From a virus: a stretch of 28,657 nucleotides of DNA. A model generated the notes under the pieces. That model was given only the letters and a program-made list of their open reading frames with translations, made no database searches and was not told where the DNA came from. The stretch covers positions 1 to 28,657 of IMG/VR virus record IMGVR_UViG_3300020405_000726; one strand, given 5' to 3'. Numbering within the stretch: the first letter of the stretch is position 1; each line of letters starts with the position of its first letter. Shown in pieces: positions 12,845 to 21,138 of the stretch. The position numbers and the translations under genes are program-made.

Positions 12845-13701
12845 CACATCACCTTCCATCCCTTAGGAATCAAGTCATCCATATGGTAGTGATCATATGA
12901 TGGACCAAACCACTTCTTAGGTGCAATAACAGTCTTGTCAGGATTATCAATCAACCATGCACCCCACCAAGAGAATGAAGAGTTGGCGATGATTGCATCT
13001 GTGCAGAGGGACATTAGACACAAATCAGTCCAGGGGACTCTCTGACCGTCATCTAGTTCATCTGTGCTCTCTGAGAGAATAAATCGGTCTGGTTTAAAGA
13101 AGTCCTGCTCCTGACACCACTCAATGTGGTCTGAAAAGACGATCACAGGGATGTCTTCAGGGAACTCTGCCAGTGCCTTCTCATAGTAATCAAAGGTACA
13201 GACAGGGTGTGTTGCTTCCAGGTTCACATACGCCCATGGTAACTTAGGATCACCACGACGGATATGTAGGAAGATTTTACGATCACCCTCAATACTATCC
13301 ATCATCTCCTTACAAGGTTTGTAGATAGAATCCTGAAACTGAAAGTCCTTACGAAGTTCTTTCTCTACATTCTCAAAGTATCTTTCTGTCTGAAAATATC
13401 CATCCAGATTCACATTGTCAGGACATTCATTAAAGATTTGTTCATTGAAATGAAACTCTTTCCAGATAGCCCAAGGATGACTATCAGGAATACCGTAGTG
13501 CTCCTCTGTAGCACTGGTCATCTTAAATGTTTCAAACATACAGTAGTTGTTCTCACAACCAAACTCATCAACACCTGATGTTCCTGGTGGAGGGATCACC
13601 CAATCTAACCCACGATTAGCAGCAATACCTCTCAGTGCTGCATATTGAAACATTTGATTTCCAAGACGACCAGACTTACCAAGTTTATTAAAAGATAACA
13701 T
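12844..13701 (-). CDS. GT11 alpha-1,2-fucosyltransferase-like protein (copy 2)
   Basis: 285 residues: GKSGRLGNQMFQYAALRG (8-25), FLHIRRGDP (about 144-152) and NSSFSWWGAWLIDNPDK near residues 239-255. Compared with copy 1 it has the more usual HIRRGD and an insertion around residues 36-80. The flanking sequence is clearly related (ECPDNVNLDGYFQTERYF against QCPDNVSLQGYFQTEKYF). It shares one base of overlap with the upstream epimerase gene. Confidence 0.92.
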   Translation of the reverse strand: MLSFNKLGKSGRLGNQMFQYAALRGIAANRGLDWVIPPPGTSGVDEFGCENNYCMFETFKMTSATEEHYGIPDSHPWAIWKEFHFNEQIFNECPDNVNLDGYFQTERYFENVEKELRKDFQFQDSIYKPCKEMMDSIEGDRKIFLHIRRGDPKLPWAYVNLEATHPVCTFDYYEKALAEFPEDIPVIVFSDHIEWCQEQDFFKPDRFILSESTDELDDGQRVPWTDLCLMSLCTDAIIANSSFSWWGAWLIDNPDKTVIAPKKWFGPSYDHYHMDDLIPKGWKVM

Positions 13702-14552
13702 CAGTAACCATACTCCTTTTTCATTTCATCAAAGACTGCTTTGATACCGTCTTGCATATTAGTTTTAGGTAACCACCAACCCATAATGTAATTATCAGCC
13801 TCGTTTCTCTTATCCATCTGTACACTATCCTTAGCAAGACCAGGATTGATCTTAACAGATTTACCAATCAGATTAAACTGACCCATGATAATTGAAGCAA
13901 CTTCCTTAATGGATGTTGCATTGAAGGAAGTGATATGCAGAGGGTCCTCTGGTTTGAAGTCAGTGTAGTTTTCCATGATGGTCTCAAGTGCTTCGCAGCA
14001 GTCCTCAGCATAGAGGAACTGACGTTCTTCAGTGCCATCGGTCATCATCTCAAAATCACCCTCTTCAAATCCTTTCTTGATGAAGTCAGTAATGACATGA
14101 GCCTTGTCCATGTCCTTCTCAATACCATATACATTCCAGAACTTCACAGTCAGTCCTTTCAGTGATGTGGTGTAGAGTTCACCAACACGTTTCATCACAC
14201 CATAAGGAGAGTACGACATGTTGCTCATTTGAGATGATGCAAACACAAATCTCTTATTGTACTTTTCCAAAAGACCAAAGACATTTGCCATCAATCTAGT
14301 ATTGTTATTGATGAAGTCAAAGGTATTCTGATACTTCTTCAGATATCGTGAACCACCTACATCAAAGGCAAGGAAGAACACAAAGTCTGCTTGCTTGATA
14401 CAAGACTCCAACCAGGTGCTGGGGATTGCTGTGAGGTTATATTGTGCTCCAAGGTTCTTATCATACTCGATAACCTCATGACCTTTCTTACGAAGGTATT
14501 CTGTAAGGTAGGCGCCGATCTGCCCACTCGATCCAAGATTTAAAACTTTCAT
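13701..14552 (-). CDS. NAD-dependent epimerase/dehydratase (extended SDR), nucleotide-sugar enzyme
   Basis: 283 residues. LGSSGQIG (6-13) is the Rossmann GxxGxxG. FVFFLAFDVGG gives the second strand region, ASSQMS supplies the active-site Ser, and YSPYGVMKRVGE has the YxxxK pair. GGxxxIG placement and length match UDP/GDP-sugar epimerases or 4,6-dehydratases. Substrate is not determinable. A role in making a deoxy- or epimerised sugar donor for the cluster is inference. Confidence 0.87.
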   Translation of the reverse strand: MKVLNLGSSGQIGAYLTEYLRKKGHEVIEYDKNLGAQYNLTAIPSTWLESCIKQADFVFFLAFDVGGSRYLKKYQNTFDFINNNTRLMANVFGLLEKYNKRFVFASSQMSNMSYSPYGVMKRVGELYTTSLKGLTVKFWNVYGIEKDMDKAHVITDFIKKGFEEGDFEMMTDGTEERQFLYAEDCCEALETIMENYTDFKPEDPLHITSFNATSIKEVASIIMGQFNLIGKSVKINPGLAKDSVQMDKRNEADNYIMGWWLPKTNMQDGIKAVFDEMKKEYGY

Positions 14553-14561
14553 GTAATAAAA

Positions 14562-15308
14562 TCAATTACCGTAACTGTGGTTTGCTACAAAAACTTTAAA
14601 GTTCCAATTGTGTTTTTCATACTCTAGATTATTGATAACCTTAGCGTTATATCCAAGAGAAGAATCAGGAGTAAACATTGGACACCCTTCTTCGGTGATC
14701 CTTTGCAAGTTAGAATAGATTGTACCATATTTATTCATTACCTCGGACCCACCCCATGCAATGATATCAAGAATACCGTAATCCTTTACTCCAGTTTGTA
14801 TCCAATCTAATCCTGCTTGCATATCAAATACATGTAGTTTATTCGGATCATAATCTTCAAACTGACCAGGAGATTTTAAGAATACGAGATCAGATCTCAT
14901 ACGAATCACATAGTCATACTTAAAATTATTCTCTTCCTCATACTCTTTCTTTAGTTTAATTGCTTGCTCAATACCATAGAACATAGAAATCTGATTGTCC
15001 TTTGGATGACTTGCTACCCATTTAGTTTGCCATGTATCATTGAACATATCGGCAAAGTATCTAGGTTTCTCATACTTAATCTTTTTTGGTTTCCAGTTCT
15101 CGTCAATCCATTCCTTGACACCAGAGTCTGGCCAAGTGCCCTGACCAACGTCAGTTCTGAATTGAGTGCCTACAAGATCTTCATCAAACCACATATGTGC
15201 AAAAACGTCTACATCGTTCTGACCTAGACGAAAATGTTGTTTATGATTTTCATGACACTCTTGATAACTTCTAGGTCTTCCAGAGTAACATAATGCAATT
15301 CTTGTCAT
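14562..15308 (-). CDS. Putative glycosyltransferase of a poorly characterised family
   Basis: 248 residues. MTRIALCYSGRPRSYQECHE is a typical opening of uncharacterised GT-A-like proteins found in phages and algae. FKYDYVIRMRSDLVFLKS near residues 128-145 holds the R-x-R-x-D motif in the DxD position. A DSSLGYNAKV segment lies nearer the C-terminus. It overlaps the GDPD-like gene as ATGA and is surrounded by glycan genes, supporting the assignment. Sugar and linkage unknown. Confidence 0.7.
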   Translation of the reverse strand: MTRIALCYSGRPRSYQECHENHKQHFRLGQNDVDVFAHMWFDEDLVGTQFRTDVGQGTWPDSGVKEWIDENWKPKKIKYEKPRYFADMFNDTWQTKWVASHPKDNQISMFYGIEQAIKLKKEYEEENNFKYDYVIRMRSDLVFLKSPGQFEDYDPNKLHVFDMQAGLDWIQTGVKDYGILDIIAWGGSEVMNKYGTIYSNLQRITEEGCPMFTPDSSLGYNAKVINNLEYEKHNWNFKVFVANHSYGN

Positions 15309-15751
15309 GGTAACATGTAGGGGTAATCTGTACAGATGCCATAAGGCACTTCATCAATATTATGTTTGAAACTATCAACGAGATCCCATTCTAGTAAGGG
15401 GATGATAGTTTTATAATCAAAAGTTTGCTCCGTATCATGTAACCAAATCTTTCCATTTGATGTATAAGAATATGGATCACCAGTATGACAGAAAGATTGA
15501 AACACTGCACAATCTTTTGCTGCTTGTGCATTCTTACAATGTAACCAAAGATTATCCTGTCTCTTAGAGAACCAGTTCCAAGTTACCTTATACTCTGGTC
15601 TATCATGTCCCAACCAAAAATCACCATCAATTGACCATACATCAATCTCTACATCATAACCATTGCCAAGAGCACAATCAATGTAACTGGGAGCATTCTC
15701 CCTTCCAGGAACACGTCCACGAATGTTGCCTCTGTGAGATATGATTCTCAT
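15305..15751 (-). CDS. Short glycerophosphodiester-phosphodiesterase-like (GDPD/PI-PLC fold) protein
   Basis: 148 residues. ISHRGN (4-9), GREN (16-19), DVEIDVW (33-39) and FWLGHDRPEY (45-54) reproduce the GDPD signature, including both catalytic His (6 and 49) and the metal ligands Glu18, Glu35 and Asp37. The family is usually 230-300 residues, so the barrel is shortened at its C-terminal half. It hydrolyses phosphodiesters. In a sugar cluster it may release or trim a glycerophosphoryl or sugar-phosphate group, by inference. ATGA overlaps on both sides. Confidence 0.75.
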   Translation of the reverse strand: MRIISHRGNIRGRVPGRENAPSYIDCALGNGYDVEIDVWSIDGDFWLGHDRPEYKVTWNWFSKRQDNLWLHCKNAQAAKDCAVFQSFCHTGDPYSYTSNGKIWLHDTEQTFDYKTIIPLLEWDLVDSFKHNIDEVPYGICTDYPYMLP

Positions 15752-16059
15752 ACTTCCTCAATACGTAATGATTTGTCCTCAATGAAGAGGTCATAGAAAG
15801 GTTTGTCAGCACGGAGTTCGTGATACTTACAACCCCAGTCTGATAATTGTTGCTGAGTCAAATTAGTCCAATCAATTTGTTTACGACTGCCTCTTGCAGT
15901 CCAATAAACAATAGTGTTCCCTTCATCATAGAGTTTGTTGATCTTGTCAATGTTCTCTTGAATCGGTTCTGCTTTTGTATAGTCATGCACTACACCAAAA
16001 TCAGTTGATGACTCACGATTACAAATCGTTTCATCAATGTCAACATAGATTACTTTCAT
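15748..16059 (-). CDS. Small HAD-superfamily phosphatase (copy 1)
   Basis: 103 residues: DIDETIC (7-13) is HAD motif I with both Asp, IVYWTARGS is motif II, and FYDLFIEDKSLR supplies the Lys/Asp end. No cap domain, as in small capsule/LPS phosphatases acting on sugar phosphates. It is paralogous to 19709-20038 (shared KINKLYDEG, TARG, WGCKYH). ATGA overlaps link it to the aldolase and the GDPD gene. Confidence 0.85.
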   Translation of the reverse strand: MKVIYVDIDETICNRESSTDFGVVHDYTKAEPIQENIDKINKLYDEGNTIVYWTARGSRKQIDWTNLTQQQLSDWGCKYHELRADKPFYDLFIEDKSLRIEEV

Positions 16060-16727
16060 CGATACATCATTCTCCTTCGTTCTTCACTGGGGCACTTGTC
16101 AATTTCTTTCACTTCATCTTCAGATAAGAATCTAGTTTGACCCAGAACCTTAGCACCAATGAAAATTTCTGCAGACTTCTCACACATTAGAGTAGATGCA
16201 ATGCATTCTTTATGTGAGGTAGACGCTACAATTATACCATGATTCTGAAGTAGAATCAATTTGGGAAAATATCCCTCTTCTTCTATAAATGCAAGAACAC
16301 TCTTTTTAATTTCTTCAAGCAATGGTTTACCTGGCATAGCATAGGGGACAACACAAGACTTTGCACCATTTCTTACAATCTGATCGGGAAATAGTCTGTG
16401 CTCAGCAAAAGACCATATTTGCTCGGAGCACACAACCTCCATGGTCTTTGGCGGATGAGTATGTGCAACAAATTTAATTCCATCAAACTCTCTCTGGAAC
16501 CATGCATGAAACCCTGTTTCAATACTTGGTTTAAGACCTAGAGAATCAAAAGGCACACCACTCATCTTACATGCAACAAGATCTGTCTTGCTGAGAGTAT
16601 CAAGCGAAGTCCCACTTGCTTTCACCCAAAAACAATCATCAGACTTCACATCCTTCATAGAGACATTACCTTCACCACAAATGGCATAGGATCCCAGCAA
16701 GTGTGCTAGTTCTAAGAGGTTATCCAT
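16056..16727 (-). CDS. Class II aldolase/adducin-family protein
   Basis: 223 residues. GEGNVSMK (18-25), VKASGTSLD (about 35-43), ETGFHAWFQ and AHTHPPKTMEV (the HxH zinc ligands), and LLQNHGIIVA (third His) form the class II aldolase active site. Known members include fuculose- and rhamnulose-phosphate aldolases and ribulose-5-phosphate 4-epimerase. Substrate cannot be told from sequence. In this cluster it may make or rearrange a sugar phosphate upstream of activation. It overlaps the GT61 gene by 16 nt. Confidence 0.87.
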   Translation of the reverse strand: MDNLLELAHLLGSYAICGEGNVSMKDVKSDDCFWVKASGTSLDTLSKTDLVACKMSGVPFDSLGLKPSIETGFHAWFQREFDGIKFVAHTHPPKTMEVVCSEQIWSFAEHRLFPDQIVRNGAKSCVVPYAMPGKPLLEEIKKSVLAFIEEEGYFPKLILLQNHGIIVASTSHKECIASTLMCEKSAEIFIGAKVLGQTRFLSEDEVKEIDKCPSEERRRMMYR

Positions 16728-17818
16728 GCAGTTAAAATTTTGGATAGTTTATTTAGATCTACTTTCCAAGGTGAATTTAGTCCTCCAGAAATAGATAATG
16801 ATCCATCACTCTCAACAGACTCTTCTTTCTTGTCAGTAAATTCAGTGTACTCAAAATGAGTAAGGTCTGTATGCTCCATAGAATATCCAAATCTAAAGTT
16901 CACATCGAAGAAAGTTGGACTGTTGATAGATAGAACTTTAGTTTCTGGTGGAGAGAATATGACATTACACATACCTCCACCGATTGGTCCTGCAACATAC
17001 TTTGCAGACCTAAACATACCAATCTTTTCCTCCATTGTCAAGTTCTCACAGAAAATTTCTTTGAAACCCTGATCAATAAACATCTGTGCAACTTCATCCT
17101 CATTAATACACTTACGACGTTCTGTGTAGTTCGTTCCAATGTTTGAAGTATCACTATTCAACCAGGTACGACGAGAGATGTATATCTTTTCAGGTCCAAC
17201 ATAATCACTCTTCATCTGATTAAGAATTTCAAATACACCTTTATGTGGAGGACAGTTGGATAAACCATTATGTGTCAATGATGATGAGACACAGACACGA
17301 TTATACATCACATCCGTGTTAAGAAACACAACATCCTTTCTAGTAATACCCAACAACTCCAGGCTGTCCCATACGAAAGGGTAGAGATCATCTTTCCCTT
17401 CAGGAGGGCTGACAAGTAACTTCATGTCGGGATGAATCTTCTTTTCGTTAAAGTATGCATAAAGATATGGCAAAGTATCATATAGAAAATGATAATAGTT
17501 TGCCATATTATATACAAAGAAAAACATTGGAATATCGCATGTTTTCCCAAGAGGAAGATGCTCTATCTCATACGACATGTCCCCATCTTCATACACAGTT
17601 CCTCTGTTTAAGGACATGAACTTTTCCCTAAGAGGGAGATAGAGTTTCTTTGTTTGATATGAATATAAAAGTGGCAGTGGATAATGTTTTGATAGTCCAG
17701 TAAATTTTACAAAGTTAAAATATGCTGCTTCTATTGTTCTGCTATTTTTATCAGTAGCAGTTATTCTTCTTGTCGGACCTTGATCCCAATATCTAATTGG
17801 TAAGGTAATCTTTGCCAT
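16712..17818 (-). CDS. GT61-like (DUF563) glycosyltransferase
   Basis: About 368 residues from ATG 17818 (MAKITLPIRYWDQGPTRR); ATG 17824 would add two. The longer reading from 17920 copies the out-of-frame end of the upstream gene and is unlikely. FFFVYNMANYYHFLYDTLPY (N-x-x-H region), KIYISRRTWLN and AKYVAGPIGGGMCNVIFSPP are the DUF563/GT61 signatures. The family includes eukaryotic EOGT-type and bacterial capsule transferases. It overlaps its neighbour by 26 nt. Donor unknown. Confidence 0.87.
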   Translation of the reverse strand: MAKITLPIRYWDQGPTRRITATDKNSRTIEAAYFNFVKFTGLSKHYPLPLLYSYQTKKLYLPLREKFMSLNRGTVYEDGDMSYEIEHLPLGKTCDIPMFFFVYNMANYYHFLYDTLPYLYAYFNEKKIHPDMKLLVSPPEGKDDLYPFVWDSLELLGITRKDVVFLNTDVMYNRVCVSSSLTHNGLSNCPPHKGVFEILNQMKSDYVGPEKIYISRRTWLNSDTSNIGTNYTERRKCINEDEVAQMFIDQGFKEIFCENLTMEEKIGMFRSAKYVAGPIGGGMCNVIFSPPETKVLSINSPTFFDVNFRFGYSMEHTDLTHFEYTEFTDKKEESVESDGSLSISGGLNSPWKVDLNKLSKILTAWITS

Positions 17819-19370
17819 AGTCATAAGGATGCCAATCCACTTTATGAAAAAACTCTTGCCAGTATCTATACGTCTTGAGATCATTGGGAGTTCCCCAACA
17901 AATATAGTGATCGATCTCAAAGTTCTTCACTGTATAACCTAAATCAATAGCAGCGTTAAGCAAACTATCAACATAGAATTCTCCGTTTACTTTTTCGTTC
18001 ATCTCAAATAATCTCACAAGAGATTTATTGTAAACTTTCTTATCTCTGAAGAACATTGTTCCCACTATAGCATACTCATCTACAGGATTCTCTCCGGTAA
18101 ACTTCTTGACATTTACTTTCTTGATAGTATCATTCGCATCAACCTCCAACCAGGAATACATGTTGGGATTATGATGTGCTGTATAATTATTTCTGTAACT
18201 CCATACGACAATATCGTTATTCTGATCCTCAATCAGATCAGCAAACTTATCAGAGTCGTACAATGCTCCATTATCACATGCGGAAAGTAAGATTGAAGTA
18301 TCATCGTCGATCTTTTCTACAATCTTTGATGTTGTAATGGACTGACCCTCTGCAGGAGTTTCTTTTAACCATACAACCTCTGGATACTCTTCTAACGGCA
18401 TCATACTCATATGAGATTCAAGAGCACCAAAGATTGTTTTATCTGTCTCTGGCAGACATTTAACTGCCTGGTCAACCATGTACTCACCATTAACCATAAG
18501 GAATGGTTTCGGTACACCATACCCTTCCTTTGAAAATCTACTACCAGCACCAGCCATGGGAAGTGCGGTTACACATCCCTTAAGTTTTAACTTACTCTTG
18601 ATATCAACTACTGCACGATAGTAATCAGACCATTGCTGATACATCTTCACATCTAGTGGTGTTCCCCACTGAAGCATGTTTGGAACCTCATATACAGTGT
18701 TGTATAATCCATCCCTGATCATCAGATTATGAACCAAACTGACATAATATTCTCCGTTGATATTGACATCTTCGTCAATCAACTGTTGAAAATAGTGCTT
18801 AACATACTTACCTTTCTTAAAGTAATAGGTGCCAGTAGAAGCATATTCAGACATCTTATTGTCTGTAAACGGTTGCTTTTCTCTAATTTCTTCAATCTGA
18901 TATGATCCCTCTCTCAATCTACAAAATGCATAATTATCACTACCCAACATATGAGGATGAAATCCAGTGTAGGAAATCACACAACCATCACAGTCAGTGT
19001 CAGTCACATGAGAAACAAAGTCGTCATAGTCCCACTTCATTGAGAAGTCGCAGTAGTTAACAATGACCTGCTCCTCGTCATCAATATCATTCAGTGCTTG
19101 GAGAACACTATGAACTGGACCTAATTTATGAGGATCAATAACTTTGATTGAAGATCCCTCAGGAAGTTTACGAAGCAAGAGACCTGCAATGACTGTTTCA
19201 TCATGATTCTTCCTATTCAGAATACAGACGAATTCAGTATCCTTAGGATAGAGATCAATAATATGTTCAATTACAGTCTTGCCATCTATTTTTAACAAAT
19301 ACTTTGGTAAAGTATAACCAGCATCCATGAACCTACGGCTCATGCCAGACATAGGGATAACAACTTTCAT
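17793..19370 (-). CDS. Fused double sugar-phosphate nucleotidyltransferase
   Basis: 525 residues made of two homologous NTP_transferase modules. Module 1 (1 to ~260): IPMSGMSRRF...LPKYLLKIDG, metal-site CDFS at 107-110, ending QWGTPLDVKMYQQW. Module 2 (~265-525): LPMAGAGSRF...VPKPFLMVNG, CDNG at 365-368, ending CWGTPNDLKTYRYW. Single modules of this type activate sugar phosphates with NTP (RmlA, mannose-1-P guanylyltransferase, etc.). Module 1 departs from the usual GxGxR (GMSRR for GAGSR), so it may have a changed substrate or be non-catalytic. The nucleotide and sugar are not predictable. It ends overlapping the GT61 gene. Confidence 0.85.
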   Translation of the reverse strand: MKVVIPMSGMSRRFMDAGYTLPKYLLKIDGKTVIEHIIDLYPKDTEFVCILNRKNHDETVIAGLLLRKLPEGSSIKVIDPHKLGPVHSVLQALNDIDDEEQVIVNYCDFSMKWDYDDFVSHVTDTDCDGCVISYTGFHPHMLGSDNYAFCRLREGSYQIEEIREKQPFTDNKMSEYASTGTYYFKKGKYVKHYFQQLIDEDVNINGEYYVSLVHNLMIRDGLYNTVYEVPNMLQWGTPLDVKMYQQWSDYYRAVVDIKSKLKLKGCVTALPMAGAGSRFSKEGYGVPKPFLMVNGEYMVDQAVKCLPETDKTIFGALESHMSMMPLEEYPEVVWLKETPAEGQSITTSKIVEKIDDDTSILLSACDNGALYDSDKFADLIEDQNNDIVVWSYRNNYTAHHNPNMYSWLEVDANDTIKKVNVKKFTGENPVDEYAIVGTMFFRDKKVYNKSLVRLFEMNEKVNGEFYVDSLLNAAIDLGYTVKNFEIDHYICWGTPNDLKTYRYWQEFFHKVDWHPYDYGKDYLTN

Positions 19371-19371
19371 A

Positions 19372-19728
19372 TTAATCTCCTTTCTTTACTCTAATACTGT
19401 CGTCGTCGAAATGTTGTGTAGAAAATTCAAATAATTCTGAGTCGTCAATAGCAATCATCTGATGTCTTAGTCCACGATAGATATGAAATTTATCTCCTGG
19501 TTCCAAAATAATATCACTCGCTTCATCAAGACTATCAGAGTCTCCATAGTAAAGAAGAATTTTTCCTGATTGTAGATAGAAAGTTTCGTCTTTTAATTTG
19601 TGATAGTGCCAAGAGCATCTCTTTCCCTCATTCAGAAAAAGAAGTTTACCACAATACTCTTCATTATTGACGATCCATTTTTCATATCCCCATCCCTTGG
19701 GAACATGTTTAATTTCCGAAGAAGTCAT
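19372..19728 (-). CDS. Single-domain cupin, mannose-6-phosphate-isomerase/ManC C-terminal type
   Basis: 118 residues from ATG 19728, which has AAGGA 10 nt upstream; ATG 19749 is a longer alternative. KGWGYEKWIVNNEEYCGKLL followed by SWHYHKLKDETFYLQSG and GLRHQ gives the cupin metal ligands (His41, His43, Glu48, His89). The opening matches the sugar-phosphate cupins that form the isomerase domain of ManC. Standing next to the double nucleotidyltransferase suggests isomerisation of a sugar phosphate before activation, a pair often fused in bacteria. Confidence 0.82.
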   Translation of the reverse strand: MTSSEIKHVPKGWGYEKWIVNNEEYCGKLLFLNEGKRCSWHYHKLKDETFYLQSGKILLYYGDSDSLDEASDIILEPGDKFHIYRGLRHQMIAIDDSELFEFSTQHFDDDSIRVKKGD

Positions 19729-20038
19729 CAGAGTGGATTCCTTTATCATCTATGTAGTAGTCTGCTGAAGGTTTACCAAGGAACAATTGATGATACTTAC
19801 ATCCCCACAAACTTAATTGTATCTCTGTAAATTCATAGAATTCTTGTTTTGCCAGGTCTGCATTATTCTTATACCGACCCATTCCTCTGGCAGTGAGATA
19901 TACGATGGTATGACCCTCGTCGTATAGTTTATTTATTTTATCAATTCTATCCTGAATTGGCATCGCTTGTTCATATCTCATCTCCTCTGTAGGACCTGGA
20001 GTGCAGATAGTTCCATCAATATCAACTACATACCTCAT
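19709..20038 (-). CDS. Small HAD-superfamily phosphatase (copy 2)
   Basis: 109 residues: VDIDGTIC (5-12) with the two HAD Asp, IVYLTARGMG (motif II) and SADYYIDDKGIH. Related to 15748-16059 through KINKLYDEG, TARG and WGCKYHQL. Being next to the heptose-type kinase, it may act as a bisphosphate phosphatase (a GmhB-like step), although it lacks GmhB's zinc Cys pattern. Overlaps both neighbours by about 17-20 nt. Confidence 0.85.
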   Translation of the reverse strand: MRYVVDIDGTICTPGPTEEMRYEQAMPIQDRIDKINKLYDEGHTIVYLTARGMGRYKNNADLAKQEFYEFTEIQLSLWGCKYHQLFLGKPSADYYIDDKGIHSDDFFGN

Positions 20039-20780
20039 TTACATCCCTCTCAGATAATACATAAGTTCCAAAGTGTGTTACAGCAATTGCTGCTGCTTTA
20101 TTTGCATAAGGTATTGCTGTCTCTATTTTACCATACAAAAGGTATAAGTAAACTAAAGCAGAAAGGAAAGTGTCTCCTGCACCACAAACATCAAAGACAC
20201 TAACCCCTATTGCTGGATAATTCTTGCCTCGATAGTCAACACCCTGTGACCCCTTAGTAACGATCAGATTAGGAGAGTCCTTTAATTCATCATCAAGTTT
20301 AGAATACTCATCATCATTGATTTTGATATATGCCTTATCAACTGGTAAATTTGTCTTCTTACTATCAATGAAGATAGGTCCATCAAACCACTCAACCAAT
20401 TCATAGATTCTTTCTGTTGTTAGAAAACCCTTGTCATAATCTGATATGACAAGAGCATCAAAATTTTCCTTAGGCAAATCATACCCAAGAGGTTTGACTG
20501 TATCCTCAACATCAACTCTGAGGAGTTGTTGATTGTATCTCTGATCAATAAATCTACGTTTAATAATTCTCTCCTCTTGAGTAAGGATATAAACTTTGAT
20601 TCCAAATGACATGAGATTTTCTCTCACGTTCCATGCCATTCCTTTTTGAGTTTTTACTTCAGTCTCTCTAAGAATAGGGACCGGAGCTTCTGGATTTAAT
20701 CTTTCGCAGATTCCATAGACATATTCATCAGAGCAACTATCCCCGATCAATAATACTTTGAATTGTTTTTGTTGTTGCAT
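20022..20780 (-). CDS. PfkB-family sugar kinase, HldA/RfaE1-like, shortened
   Basis: 252 residues. VLLIGDSCSDEYVYG (9-23), ERLNPEAPVPIL (26-37), YNQQLLRVDVED (82-93), VISDYDKGFL and DVCGAGDTFLSAL (197-209, catalytic Asp203) match the kinase half of HldE, which phosphorylates heptose 7-phosphate at C1. Between MSFGIKVYI and RRFIDQRY about 40-50 residues of the usual fold are missing, so it is a compact version. It overlaps the cytidylyltransferase-fold gene by 44 nt; together they equal a split HldE. Substrate other than heptose remains possible. Confidence 0.85.
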   Translation of the reverse strand: MQQQKQFKVLLIGDSCSDEYVYGICERLNPEAPVPILRETEVKTQKGMAWNVRENLMSFGIKVYILTQEERIIKRRFIDQRYNQQLLRVDVEDTVKPLGYDLPKENFDALVISDYDKGFLTTERIYELVEWFDGPIFIDSKKTNLPVDKAYIKINDDEYSKLDDELKDSPNLIVTKGSQGVDYRGKNYPAIGVSVFDVCGAGDTFLSALVYLYLLYGKIETAIPYANKAAAIAVTHFGTYVLSERDVNEVCS

Positions 20781-21138
20781 ACTCTTCTATTCTATCAAAG
20801 AATTTCAATTCAGCAGAATACATTGATCCAATCACTGACTTTCCTTTCCAGTCGGATCCTACAACCATTATATCAGGTCTAATGGTTTTTAAGCAATGTT
20901 CTAACTCCTCATCACTATCAAACACAACGACATGATCAACAGATTTTAAGTTTTGAAGCATAAACGATCTGTCTTTTATATTGTAGATTGGTCTAGAGGG
21001 TCCTTTCTTTTCTGTGACCCTTCTATCACTATCTATGCCAACCGTAAGAGTGTCTCCAAAAGACTTAGCATAGTTGAGGAGCTGTACGTGCCCTGGATGT
21101 AGAACATCAAACGTTCCGTTGACAAAGATATGCTTCAT
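20737..21138 (-). CDS. Nucleotidyltransferase of the cytidylyltransferase family (HldC/RfaE2-like)
   Basis: 133 residues: FVNGTFDVLHPGHVQLLNYA (5-24) with the HxGH motif, then VGIDSDRRVTEKKGPSRPI and a SIIDRG end. These match the nucleotidyltransferase half of HldE and related RfaE2/TagD proteins, which activate sugar-1-phosphates or glycerol-3-phosphate. Pairing with the adjacent kinase argues for an NDP-heptose-type donor. It overlaps neighbours by 44 and 32 nt, so the three genes are strongly coupled. Confidence 0.88.
   Translation of the reverse strand: MKHIFVNGTFDVLHPGHVQLLNYAKSFGDTLTVGIDSDRRVTEKKGPSRPIYNIKDRSFMLQNLKSVDHVVVFDSDEELEHCLKTIRPDIMVVGSDWKGKSVIGSMYSAELKFFDRIEEYATTKTIQSIIDRG

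Noticed and set aside
17819-17920. Longer start for the GT61-like gene at 17920
   Set aside because: The extra residues overlap the end of the nucleotidyltransferase gene out of frame and do not resemble a GT61 N-terminus.
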